Made by a program: the position numbers and the translations under genes
Assembly: GCA_964483695.1 (NCBI GenBank)
Contig: CAZACZ010000004.1
Span: 1 to 64,000 of the forward strand
Length of the DNA: 64,000 nt
Direction: 5' to 3'
Source: CAZACZ01 sp964483695
GTDB lineage: Bacteria; Deinococcota; Deinococci; Deinococcales; Trueperaceae
Shown: positions 30,174 through 37,312 of the stretch, in pieces
Position numbering within the stretch: the first letter of the stretch is position 1
Layout: each line of letters opens with the position of its first letter
Notes under the pieces: model-generated
Told to the model about the DNA's origin: nothing
The model's input: the letters and a program-made list of their open reading frames with translations, nothing else
Databases searched by the model: none

Positions 30174-30206
30174 TTGACATCGCCCTGACACGGTCCTCCG
30201 TAGAAT
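30174..30206 (+). promoter_or_regulatory. PHO-box-like promoter of the PhoB-like regulator
   Basis: TTGACAT (30174-30180), N4, CTGACAC (30185-30191): two 7-mers with an 11-nt period, ending about 10 nt before -10 TAGAAT (30201-30206). No -35 box is at the normal distance. This matches the enterobacterial PHO box (CTGTCAT repeats, 11-nt period, about 10 nt from the -10) at 5 of 7 and 6 of 7 positions. Confidence 0.55.
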
Positions 30207-30212
30207 GCCGGC

Positions 30213-30254
30213 ATGCTCCCATGGCGCGGGCTCCTGGAGGTCGCTTCGACGTGA
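30213..30254 (+). CDS. Leaderless 13-codon leader ORF overlapping the PhoB-like gene
   Basis: ATG 30213 lies 6 nt after TAGAAT and opens MLPWRGLLEVAST; its TGA (30252-30254) overlaps the regulator start codon as GTGA. The ribosome site of the regulator (GGAGGTC, 30237-30243) is inside the mini-ORF, so translating ribosomes would pass over it. Same architecture as upstream of pilT. Evidence is positional only. Confidence 0.5.
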   Translation: MLPWRGLLEVAST

Positions 30255-30919
30255 GTCCATCCACGGTGGTGCTGGTCGAAGACGACGAGGCGGTGCGCGA
30301 GCTGGTCGCGTACCACCTTCGGCGTGCCGGCATCCACGTGCTCGAGGCGTCCACCGCCGCCGAGGGTTGGGCGCGGATCGACCAGGCCGACGTGATCGTC
30401 CTCGACTGGATGCTGCCGGACGAGTCGGGGGTGGCGCTGCTGCGGCGCATCCGTGCGGCGCGCGGCCACGGGGTCCCCGTCGTGATGCTCACCGCCCGGG
30501 CACGCGAGACCGAGCGGGTCGAAGGACTCGAGGCCGGAGCGGACGACTACGTGACCAAGCCGTTCTCCGCACCCGAGCTGGTCGCGCGCGTGCGCGCCCA
30601 GCTCCGCAGGGCCGGCTCGCATCTGCGCATCCGGCTCGGCGACATCGACATCGACGTCGAAGGCGCCAGCGTCGCGGTGGCCGGCGAGCCGGTCGACCTG
30701 ACACGCCGCGAGTTCGAGTTGCTCGCGTTCCTAGCAGGGCATCCGGGCAGGGTCTTCCGCCGCGGCGAGCTGCTCGACGAGGTGTGGGGCGACGCCTACG
30801 TCGGGACCGAGCGCACGGTCGATCAGCACGTCGCGCAGTTGCGCGCGCGCCTGGGCAGCGGCGTGATCGACACGGTTCGCGGCCGCGGGTACCGCATCGG
30901 GACGGCCCAGCGTGGGTGA
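30251..30919 (+). CDS. PhoB/OmpR-family response regulator
   Basis: 222 aa. Receiver domain with the acidic pocket (VEDDE), phospho-acceptor Asp in VLDWMLPDESG and Lys in VTKPF; then a winged-helix DNA-binding domain (TRREFELLAFLAGHPG, RTVDQHVAQLRARL, VRGRGYRI). Start GTG 30251 is 7 nt after GGAGGTC. Divergent from phoU and upstream of a histidine kinase it overlaps by 8 nt, so it is most likely the phosphate regulator, probably autoregulated through the PHO-box-like repeat. Confidence 0.9.
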   Translation: MSPSTVVLVEDDEAVRELVAYHLRRAGIHVLEASTAAEGWARIDQADVIVLDWMLPDESGVALLRRIRAARGHGVPVVMLTARARETERVEGLEAGADDYVTKPFSAPELVARVRAQLRRAGSHLRIRLGDIDIDVEGASVAVAGEPVDLTRREFELLAFLAGHPGRVFRRGELLDEVWGDAYVGTERTVDQHVAQLRARLGSGVIDTVRGRGYRIGTAQRG

Positions 30920-31880
30920 CCCCAGGGAGTTGGCCGACTGGCTCGACCTGGTGGACGACGGCGTGGTGATCCTCGAGGACGGTCGGGTCAGGGCCCTCAA
31001 CCGGGCCGCTGCGCGCCTGCTCGACGTCGATCCGGACCGGGCGCGGCGCGCGCCGCTGATCGCGGTGCTGCGCGACCACCGGCTCGAGGTCGCTGCGGGC
31101 GGCAACGAGCCGGTCGAACTCGAGGTCCGGGGCAGACGACTGCGGGTGCTGCCGTTGCCGGGGGGCCTGGTGTTGCGGGACATGACCGCTCTGCGGCGCG
31201 CCGAGGCCGACGCGCGCGAACTGCTGGCGGTGCTGTCGCACGAGTTGCGAACGCCGGCCACCACCATCGTCGCCGCCCTCGACGCGTTGGCCGACGATCC
31301 GCCCGAGCCCGACCGTCGGCGCTTCCTGGAGCGCGCGCGCAAGGAAGCAGGGCGGCTCGCCCGGCTGCTCGACGACCTCACCAACGACGTCCGTCCGCCG
31401 CGGGAACGGAGCGTTCGTCTCGACGCCGTGCTCGACCGCGCCACGGCGTCGCTGCAGCCGGTGCTCGAGCGGCGTGCGGTACGGGTGGTCGGCCACGTCG
31501 GCGGCGTCACCGTCTGGGCCGACGAGGACAAGGTCACGCAGGTGCTCCTCAACCTGCTCGAGAACGCCGCCCTGCACGGTCCCGAGGGCGGGCGCGTCGA
31601 CGTGGTGGCGTGGCCTAGGGGCCACGAGATCTGCCTCGAAGTCCGCGACCAAGGAGCGCCGCTCGATCCGGCGACCGCCGAGGCGTTCTTCGCGCTGCAC
31701 GCCCAGGGCGGACCCAAGTCGAAGGGGACGGGGCTCGGGCTCTACATCGTGCGTTCGATCGCCACGGCGTGGGGCGGGTGCGCCTGGGGCGGTCCGCGCA
31801 CGGACACGGCCGCGGAGGAGGGTGCCACCGTGCTCGGGAACGCCTTCGGCGTCAGCATCCCGACGCGCCCGCGAGGGTAG
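30912..31880 (+). CDS. Soluble sensor histidine kinase (PhoR-like)
   Basis: 322 aa with no transmembrane segment. A PAS-like N-terminal domain (about 1-90), HisKA with the phospho-acceptor His in LLAVLSHELRTPATT, and HATPase_c with the N box (LLNLLENAALHG) and G box (SKGTGLGLYIV). Starts at GTG 30912 inside the end of the regulator gene. PhoR proteins are usually membrane-anchored; the lack of helices suggests sensing through PhoU or a cytoplasmic signal. Confidence 0.88.
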   Translation: MGDPRELADWLDLVDDGVVILEDGRVRALNRAAARLLDVDPDRARRAPLIAVLRDHRLEVAAGGNEPVELEVRGRRLRVLPLPGGLVLRDMTALRRAEADARELLAVLSHELRTPATTIVAALDALADDPPEPDRRRFLERARKEAGRLARLLDDLTNDVRPPRERSVRLDAVLDRATASLQPVLERRAVRVVGHVGGVTVWADEDKVTQVLLNLLENAALHGPEGGRVDVVAWPRGHEICLEVRDQGAPLDPATAEAFFALHAQGGPKSKGTGLGLYIVRSIATAWGGCAWGGPRTDTAAEEGATVLGNAFGVSIPTRPRG

Positions 31881-31949
31881 CGCCGCGTCGAGTCGTGGCG
31901 GGACGGGAGCACGGTGCCGGGAGGCGCGGGGCCGGCGCCGAAGCGGTCG

Positions 31950-33149
31950 TCAGCGGCTCGGGTCGTCGTCGAGTGGCGGGAGGGGCACCAGGCGTCGCGT
32001 CCGTCGGCGCCGCTCGGCAGCGAGCGGCGTGAGGACGGCGCTCCGTAGCGGCGCCCAAGCGGGCGCCTGCTTCTCTGCTCGCGTTCGACCCGCGTCGATC
32101 GACTCTCGGGCTGGGGTGGGCGTCGTGAGCGGCCCGCGTGGCGGCCGCGTCGGGTGCGGTTCGGGTCGTTGCGCTCCCAGCGGGCCGAGCGGGGGCAGGA
32201 GCGCCCACCTCGCGTCGGGGAACGTGGCGTCGGTGGAGCTCAGCAGCGCTGCGTCGGCACCGAGCGCTGCGTCGGCACCGAGCGCNNNNNNNNNNNNNNN
32301 NNNNNNNNNNNNNNNNNNNNNNNNNNNNNNNNNNNNNNNNNNNNNNNNNNNNNNNNNNNNNNNNNNNNNNNNNNNNNNNNNNNNNAGCGCTGCGTCGGCA
32401 CCGAGCGCTGCGTCGGCACCGAGCGCCGTGGGGTGCCCGGGACCGGCGCCTTCGCCCCGGTCGGCGGCGTCGTCACGCGCGGCGCGGCTGGGGGCGATCC
32501 GGCTTCCGGGGAACGCACTTCGGTAGAAGGCCGGCCCGAACGCACCGACGACCAGCGCCGCGACCGCGACGGGAAGCACGCCGGCGGCCGCTTCGCTGCG
32601 CCAGGCCGCAGGGGCGAAACCGCCGCCCCGCAGCGCCAACCAAGCCACCCCGCCGGTGCCCCAGGCCAGGGCGTGCGCCAGCGCCACGTCGAGCGGCCCG
32701 GCCCAGCGTGCCTGGCGCGGCGACGGGTAGATCGCCAACCAACCGAGCGCCACCAGCTCGAGCGCGAGGATCGCCTCGCGCCACCCGGGGAAGGCCGCGT
32801 CCGCGGCGAACCCGGCCGACAACACCGCGGCGATCACCCCGATGCTCGGACCGTATGCCAGCGTGACGAGGTAGAGCGGCACCAACCCCAAGCCCTCTAG
32901 CGCGATCGCCAGCGCCCGCGGCTCGACCTCGGGTGCAAGCGTGCGCGCCGCGGTGGTCAGCAGGAACGACACCGCCACCGCGCCACTCACGCGCAGCAAG
33001 ACGCGCGGGTGCGCCAACGCGGCGAGGTCGACGCGACCCAGCCCGGACGACCACGACACGATCGCGAGCACCATGGTAGCGGCGAGCGAGTACGTCACCA
33101 GCGGGTCCGCGGTGACGTGCTGCCACACCAGGGGCCAGGCCACGGCCAT
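31950..33149 (-). CDS. Multi-helix membrane protein with a hexapeptide-repeat C-terminal tail (assembly gap inside)
   Basis: About 399 codons at the nominal gap length. The first 240 residues form around eight membrane helices (MAVAWPLVWQHV start, later WLALRGGGFAPAAW), with no motif that I recognise. The tail is hydrophilic and contains tandem ALGADA hexapeptides, interrupted by the 100-N gap, then a Pro/Arg-rich end. The frame is open on both sides of the gap. ATG 33149 lies 7 nt after TAGATT (leaderless). Function unknown; true repeat number unknown. Confidence 0.65.
   Translation of the reverse strand: MAVAWPLVWQHVTADPLVTYSLAATMVLAIVSWSSGLGRVDLAALAHPRVLLRVSGAVAVSFLLTTAARTLAPEVEPRALAIALEGLGLVPLYLVTLAYGPSIGVIAAVLSAGFAADAAFPGWREAILALELVALGWLAIYPSPRQARWAGPLDVALAHALAWGTGGVAWLALRGGGFAPAAWRSEAAAGVLPVAVAALVVGAFGPAFYRSAFPGSRIAPSRAARDDAADRGEGAGPGHPTALGADAALGADAAXXXXXXXXXXXXXXXXXXXXXXXXXXXXXXXXXXALGADAALGADAALLSSTDATFPDARWALLPPLGPLGAQRPEPHPTRPPRGPLTTPTPARESIDAGRTRAEKQAPAWAPLRSAVLTPLAAERRRRTRRLVPLPPLDDDPSR
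32245..32427 (+). repeat. 18-bp coding minisatellite spanning assembly gap 1
   Basis: Unit AGCGCTGCGTCGGCACCG: exact copies at 32245-32262, 32263-32280, 32386-32403 and 32404-32421, with N from 32286 to 32385 between them. On the minus strand it encodes ALGADA repeats in frame. The assembler evidently could not span the array, so the 100 N is a placeholder. Confidence 0.95.
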
Positions 33150-33156
33150 GGCGGCC

Positions 33157-33162
33157 AATCTA
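33157..33162 (-). promoter_or_regulatory. -10 element TAGATT, leaderless membrane-protein gene
   Basis: TAGATT on the minus strand, 7 nt before ATG 33149; it overlaps a possible in-frame TTG that I rejected as the start. Confidence 0.6.
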
Positions 33163-33209
33163 GCACGCCGTAGTCGAGGCGCGTTTCGTCGTGGGGGACG
33201 CTTCCCGAC

Positions 33210-34100
33210 TCAGCGATCGTCGAGCGTGGCGCCGAACGGGGAAGTGTCGAGGTCGTCGGTGCGCAGCATCCACGCCACGCGCCGGTGCGCCTCGCGCAGG
33301 CGAGCGTCGCGCGCGAAGCGGGCACCCACCGCCGACTCGAGCAGCAGGAACGCGCGGTGGAGCGCACGCAGCGCCGGCGGCGCGTAGCGCCGCGACACTG
33401 CCCAGCCGCCGCGGCGGCCCTCGACGTGGAAGGCGGGGTGGGTCGGTGTCGAGGTGCCGCCGAGATGGATCGTGGGCGTATCGACCAGCAGGCAGGAGAA
33501 CCCCGCGCGGCGGGCGCGCGAGCAGAACTCGAGGTCTTCGTTGAAGAACCGCAGGCTCGCGTCGAACCCGCCGACGACGTCCACCACCTCGCGCCGTACG
33601 AGCAGCAGGCACCCCGACAACCACGGCACCAGGACGGCCGCGGCGGTTCCACGGCGCGGCCGTCCGGCGCCCCGCAGATGCGCGTAGTGCATGCGGTAGG
33701 GGAGCCCCAGGTCCTGCAATCGACCGTCGGTGTCGGTGACCCGGGGTCCGGCGACGCCGGCGTCGGGGTGCGCCGAGAGGGCGGCGGCGAGGTCGACGAA
33801 GGTGCGCGGCTCGACCCAGGCGTCGGCGTTCATGACCGCCAGCAGCGGCGTGGCCAGCGCCTTCCAACCGACGTTGGTGGCGTGCGCGTAGCTGTGGTTC
33901 GCACAGACGAGGCGCTGCACCGGCGGGTGGCGCGCCACGACCGCAGCCGCCTCGTCGCTCCCCGAGGTGTCCACCACCACCACCCGGGCGCCAACCGCCG
34001 CCCGCGCCAGGCGCTCGAGGCAGGTCTCGAGCTCGTCGAGGCCGCGATGATGCACGACGGCGATGCCGAGGTCGTGCTGCTGCGGGCCGGGTGGCTTCAT
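33210..34100 (-). CDS. Family 2 glycosyltransferase
   Basis: 296 aa GT-A fold enzyme. Nucleotide-sugar binding part with VVVVDTSGSDE and VMNADAWVEP (an NAD in place of the DxD), then the acceptor part with GGFDASLRFFNEDLEFCSRARRAGF, the ED base motif of rhamnosyl/GlcNAc transferases. No membrane helix. It probably adds a sugar to a surface polysaccharide, lipid or protein; substrate not predictable. Start ATG 34100; GATGCT 8 nt upstream is an imperfect -10. Other cell-surface genes are not adjacent. Confidence 0.85.
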   Translation of the reverse strand: MKPPGPQQHDLGIAVVHHRGLDELETCLERLARAAVGARVVVVDTSGSDEAAAVVARHPPVQRLVCANHSYAHATNVGWKALATPLLAVMNADAWVEPRTFVDLAAALSAHPDAGVAGPRVTDTDGRLQDLGLPYRMHYAHLRGAGRPRRGTAAAVLVPWLSGCLLLVRREVVDVVGGFDASLRFFNEDLEFCSRARRAGFSCLLVDTPTIHLGGTSTPTHPAFHVEGRRGGWAVSRRYAPPALRALHRAFLLLESAVGARFARDARLREAHRRVAWMLRTDDLDTSPFGATLDDR

Positions 34101-34149
34101 CGTCGTCCAGCATCGCACGCGGCGTACATCCGTCTCATGTGCCACGGCG

Positions 34150-34155
34150 TAGCAT
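34150..34155 (+). promoter_or_regulatory. -10 element TAGCAT, leaderless patatin gene
   Basis: TAGCAT ends 7 nt before GTG 34163; it decides that start over the ATG at 34091. Confidence 0.6.
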
Positions 34156-34162
34156 GCCCGAC

Positions 34163-35173
34163 GTGACGGGACCATCGGCGACCGCGACGTCGGCCGGGGC
34201 GGCGCCGCCGCTGCCGCTGAGCGAGAGGACCACCCTTAGGCCGGCGCGCATCGGCGTCGCGCTGGGGGGCGGGAGCGCGCGGGGCTACGCACACATCGGC
34301 GCCCTCGCCAGCCTGGAGCGGCACGGCTTCGCGCCCGACGTGATCGTCGGGACCAGCTTCGGCGCCGTCGTCGGCGCGCTCTACGCCACCGGTCGGGACG
34401 TGGCGTCGCTGCGCGGCGAAGCGGAGCAGATGCGCCGCCGCGACGTCTTCCCGTACATCGCCGACTTCGGGCTGCATCGGGCCGCGTTGTTCGAGGGGCG
34501 GCGGCTCGAGGCGTACTTCGACCGCCTGCTCGAGGGACGTACCTTCGCCGACCTGCGGCGCCGGCTGGTGGTGGTCACCACCGACATCGACACCGGCGAG
34601 CGCGTCCTGCTGCAAGACGGTCCCGTCGGCCTGGCCCTGCGCGCCAGCGCTTCCATCCCGGGCGTGTTCTCGCCGGTGATGGTCGGTGGGCGTCGTCTGG
34701 TGGACGGCGGGATCGGCTCCCCCGTACCACTCGACACCCTCGCCGGCATGGACGTCGACGTGGCGATCGGCATCGGTGCCGGCATGGAAGCGCAGGACTC
34801 GCGCGCCATCCGGCTCGCTCGTCGGGTGTTGGCCAGCGACACCGGCCGGCGCTGGCATCGTGCCGCGGTCGACCGCCGACCCCGCAGCGCCATCGGGCGC
34901 CTGGGGCGGGCGCTGGCGTTCGCCGCCGACGGCTGGCTCGACCGTGCGGAGACCGGCGCCTCGCCGTCCGGCGCGGCGTCGGGCGAGGAAGCGGCGCAGG
35001 TGGCGCGAGCGACGCTCGAGGTGCACACTCGGCCGCCCATCCATTGGTTGAACTTCCACCGCGCCGGCGAAGCCATCCTTGCCGGCGACGCCGCGCTCAG
35101 TGGCTTGATCCCACGCCTTCGGGCCGCCGTGACGGACCTCGGTGTCGTGCCCGGCGCGGCGCAGGCGGCCTGA
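34163..35173 (+). CDS. Patatin-like phospholipase (RssA/NTE-like)
   Basis: 336 aa. Oxyanion-hole motif GGGSARGYAHIG, nucleophile elbow GTSFG with the catalytic Ser, and the DGG motif in RLVDGGIGSPVP with the catalytic Asp, in the expected order and spacing. It is a cytosolic or membrane-associated Ser-Asp dyad hydrolase of lipids. GTG 34163 (7 nt after TAGCAT) is preferred over ATG 34091, which would overlap the divergent glycosyltransferase gene. Confidence 0.9.
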   Translation: MTGPSATATSAGAAPPLPLSERTTLRPARIGVALGGGSARGYAHIGALASLERHGFAPDVIVGTSFGAVVGALYATGRDVASLRGEAEQMRRRDVFPYIADFGLHRAALFEGRRLEAYFDRLLEGRTFADLRRRLVVVTTDIDTGERVLLQDGPVGLALRASASIPGVFSPVMVGGRRLVDGGIGSPVPLDTLAGMDVDVAIGIGAGMEAQDSRAIRLARRVLASDTGRRWHRAAVDRRPRSAIGRLGRALAFAADGWLDRAETGASPSGAASGEEAAQVARATLEVHTRPPIHWLNFHRAGEAILAGDAALSGLIPRLRAAVTDLGVVPGAAQAA

Positions 35174-35197
35174 CGGGCGCGCACCTCCGGAAGGCCG

Positions 35198-35282
35198 GCG
35201 CGCCCACGAGGCGGGCGCGCCCCGGAAGCGGGCACGCCCAGGAAGCGGGCACGCCGAAGAGGCGGGCGCGCGCACCAGGCGG
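35198..35282 (+). repeat. 17-bp tandem repeat, five imperfect copies
   Basis: Copies at 35198-35214, 35215-35231, 35232-35248, 35249-35265 and 35266-35282, consensus GCRCGCCCAGGAAGCGG. They fill most of the 136-nt convergent gap between the patatin and arginase genes. No coding role visible. Confidence 0.85.
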
Positions 35283-35309
35283 GGGCGCGCTCGCCGGCGC
35301 CCGCCGCGC

Positions 35310-36194
35310 TCAGAGGATGGTCCGGCCGAGCAGACTCGCCGCCATCTCCACCAGGATGGCGGCAGTGCGGTTCTGCGTGTCGAGGATCGGGTTCACTTCG
35401 ACCAAGTCGAGGCTGGTGACGCGACCGGAATCGGCGAGCAACTCCATCAGCAGATGCGCCTCGCGGTACGTCAGGCCACCGGGCACGGGCGTCCCGACGC
35501 CCGCCGCTAGGGTCGGGTCGAGCACGTCCGCATCGAACGAGACGTGGAGCCGCTCGACGCCGGCCAGGTGCTCGAGCGCTTCCGCGGCGATCGGCGCGAT
35601 CCCGCGCTCGTCGATCTCTTTCATGGTGTAGGTGGCGATGCCCAGCGCGCGGATGCGTTCGCGTTCCTGTGGGTCGACGCTGCGAAGGCCGATGTACACC
35701 ACGTCCTCCGCGCGGATCGCGGCGCCGCCGCCCCAGGCGCGTCGGAAGCGCACGTCGCCCAGGCCCAGCAGGTGCGCCACCGGCATGCCGTGCACGTTGC
35801 CGGAGGGGCTCGAGTCGGGGGTGTTGAGGTCGGCGTGGGCGTCGATCCACAGCAGACCGGTGCGGCGGCCCGCCGCCAAGCCCGCCACCGTGCCCATGCT
35901 GATGGCGTGGTCGCCGCCGAGGGTGATGACGAACGCCTCCGGCGGCAAGCGCGCCAGGCGCCGGAACGCCTCGTCGCACGTTCGTGCGATGGCGTCGGCG
36001 TACGGCAGCCCGGTCGACGAGGCGAGCGCCTCGGCCACCGGCACCTCCACGTTGCCCATGTCGGTGACGACGTGCCCGAGCTCGCTCAAGGCGGCGGCGA
36101 GGCGGGCGAGCCGGAGCGCGCTCGGTCCCATGTCGACGCCACGCCGTCCGGCGCCGAGGTCCATCGGCACGCCGAGGATCCGAACGTCGCGCAC
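35310..36194 (-). CDS. rocF: Arginase
   Basis: 294 aa ureohydrolase with all manganese-site motifs: GGDHAISM, DAHADLN, and SFDADVLDP, plus the catalytic-loop GNVHGMPVAHLLG with the arginase-type His. It converts L-arginine to ornithine and urea. The start GTG 36194 gives VRDVRILGVPMDLGAGRRGVDMGP, the usual N terminus, and TAGCCT lies 5 nt upstream. A possible link to the amino-acid importer is only thematic. Confidence 0.93.
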   Translation of the reverse strand: MRDVRILGVPMDLGAGRRGVDMGPSALRLARLAAALSELGHVVTDMGNVEVPVAEALASSTGLPYADAIARTCDEAFRRLARLPPEAFVITLGGDHAISMGTVAGLAAGRRTGLLWIDAHADLNTPDSSPSGNVHGMPVAHLLGLGDVRFRRAWGGGAAIRAEDVVYIGLRSVDPQERERIRALGIATYTMKEIDERGIAPIAAEALEHLAGVERLHVSFDADVLDPTLAAGVGTPVPGGLTYREAHLLMELLADSGRVTSLDLVEVNPILDTQNRTAAILVEMAASLLGRTIL

Positions 36195-36199
36195 GCCGC

Positions 36200-36205
36200 A
36201 GGCTA
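36200..36205 (-). promoter_or_regulatory. -10 element TAGCCT, leaderless arginase
   Basis: TAGCCT on the minus strand, 5 nt before GTG 36194. Confidence 0.5.
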
Positions 36206-36231
36206 GCACGCGACGGAGCGGCGCCGCGGCG

Positions 36232-37137
36232 TCAGCCGGGCTCGCGTGCTACGTGCCCGCCGAACTCACGCCGCAGGATCGCCACGACCTTCGCCGCCAG
36301 GTCGTCGTCGAGGCGGCTGGCGAAGCGAGCGAAGAGCGCCGCCGCGGTGGCCGGCATCGGCACCGCATGGTCGATCCCGAACCTCACCGCCCAGCGTCCC
36401 ATGCCGCTGTCCTCGACGTAGGCGGGGACGCCTGCCAAGGTCGGGTCGTCGCGCAGGGCGGCAGCCAGCAGCGACAACAGCCACGAGCGGATCACCGAGC
36501 CGTGGTCCCAGAGATCGGCGATGGCCGGCAGGTCGAGCTGCGCGTGCGGGTACGCAGCCAGCGCCTGGAACCCCTCGGCGTAGGCCTGCAGGACGCCGTA
36601 CTCGATGGCGTTGTGGATCATCTTGACGAAGTGGCCGCTGCCGGCCGGCCCCACGTAGCGCACGCCGCCCGGCGGTGCCAACGACTCCAGCACCGGCCGT
36701 AGACGCTCGAAGGCGGTGGCGTCGCCGCCGACCATCAGGTTGTACCCTTCCTCGAGGCCCCAGATGCCGCCGGAGACGCCGGCGTCGAGCCAGGCCACGC
36801 CGGCGGCGACGGCGCGCTCGGCGCGGCGAACGGAGTCTTGCCAGTGGGAGTTGGCGCCGTCCACCAGGAGGTCACCTGGGGCCAGCCCGGCAAGCGCGCG
36901 CGTCACCACGTCTTCGGTGGCCTGGCCGGCGGGCACCATCGACCACAGCGCGCGCGGGCCGGCCTCGAACGCCGTCAGCGCTTCCGCCACGTCGCGCGCG
37001 CCGATGGCGCCCTCCTCTTGCAGCTCGCGCACCCGCCCTTCGTCCAGGTCGGTGACCACCACGGCGTGGCCACCACGGAGGAGCCGGCGCGTCATGTCGG
37101 CCCCCATGCGTCCCAGTCCTACGATCGCGATGCGCAT
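36232..37137 (-). CDS. 6-phosphogluconate dehydrogenase, decarboxylating, short (YqeC/GndA2-type)
   Basis: 301 aa, the length of the short NAD-preferring 6PGDH group rather than the 470-aa Gnd. Rossmann motif GLGRMG, then DGANSHWQDS, SGGIWGLEEGYNLMVGG (substrate loop) and the catalytic Lys in GHFVKMIHNAIEYG. It oxidises 6-phosphogluconate to ribulose 5-phosphate and CO2. ATG 37137 has GGAGGTCGAGG upstream. The -10 TAGCAT lies 44 nt before, so this transcript has a leader. Confidence 0.9.
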   Translation of the reverse strand: MRIAIVGLGRMGADMTRRLLRGGHAVVVTDLDEGRVRELQEEGAIGARDVAEALTAFEAGPRALWSMVPAGQATEDVVTRALAGLAPGDLLVDGANSHWQDSVRRAERAVAAGVAWLDAGVSGGIWGLEEGYNLMVGGDATAFERLRPVLESLAPPGGVRYVGPAGSGHFVKMIHNAIEYGVLQAYAEGFQALAAYPHAQLDLPAIADLWDHGSVIRSWLLSLLAAALRDDPTLAGVPAYVEDSGMGRWAVRFGIDHAVPMPATAAALFARFASRLDDDLAAKVVAILRREFGGHVAREPG

Positions 37138-37181
37138 CCTCGACCTCCGGCCCGGCACTGCCCGCCCGGGAGCGTCCTCCG

Positions 37182-37187
37182 ATGCTA
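37182..37187 (-). promoter_or_regulatory. -10 element TAGCAT of the 6-phosphogluconate dehydrogenase gene
   Basis: TAGCAT on the minus strand, about 44 nt before ATG 37137; leadered transcript with a clear Shine-Dalgarno. Divergent from the tyrS promoter 13 nt away. Confidence 0.5.
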
Positions 37188-37200
37188 GCAGGGGGCGTGA

Positions 37201-37206
37201 TAGACT
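37201..37206 (+). promoter_or_regulatory. -10 element TAGACT of tyrS
   Basis: TAGACT (within TGATAGACTAT), leaving a leader of about 100 nt with a GC palindrome (CCCGCGCGCGCGGG) and GGTGAGGA before ATG 37313. No T-box signature. Confidence 0.5.
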
Positions 37207-37312
37207 ATCGCCCGTTCCCGGCGCGAACTTCCCGTTGCGGCTGCGCCCGCGCGCGCGGGTTCGGCCTCGGGCGGGTAGGTCCGTCCCCAGAAGCGGAAGG
37301 TGAGGAAGCGGC

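Noticed and set aside
34101..34120. Leaderless promoter for the glycosyltransferase gene (GATGCT, 8 nt before ATG 34100)
   Set aside because: The first T of TANNNT, normally invariant here, is missing; kept only as a possibility.
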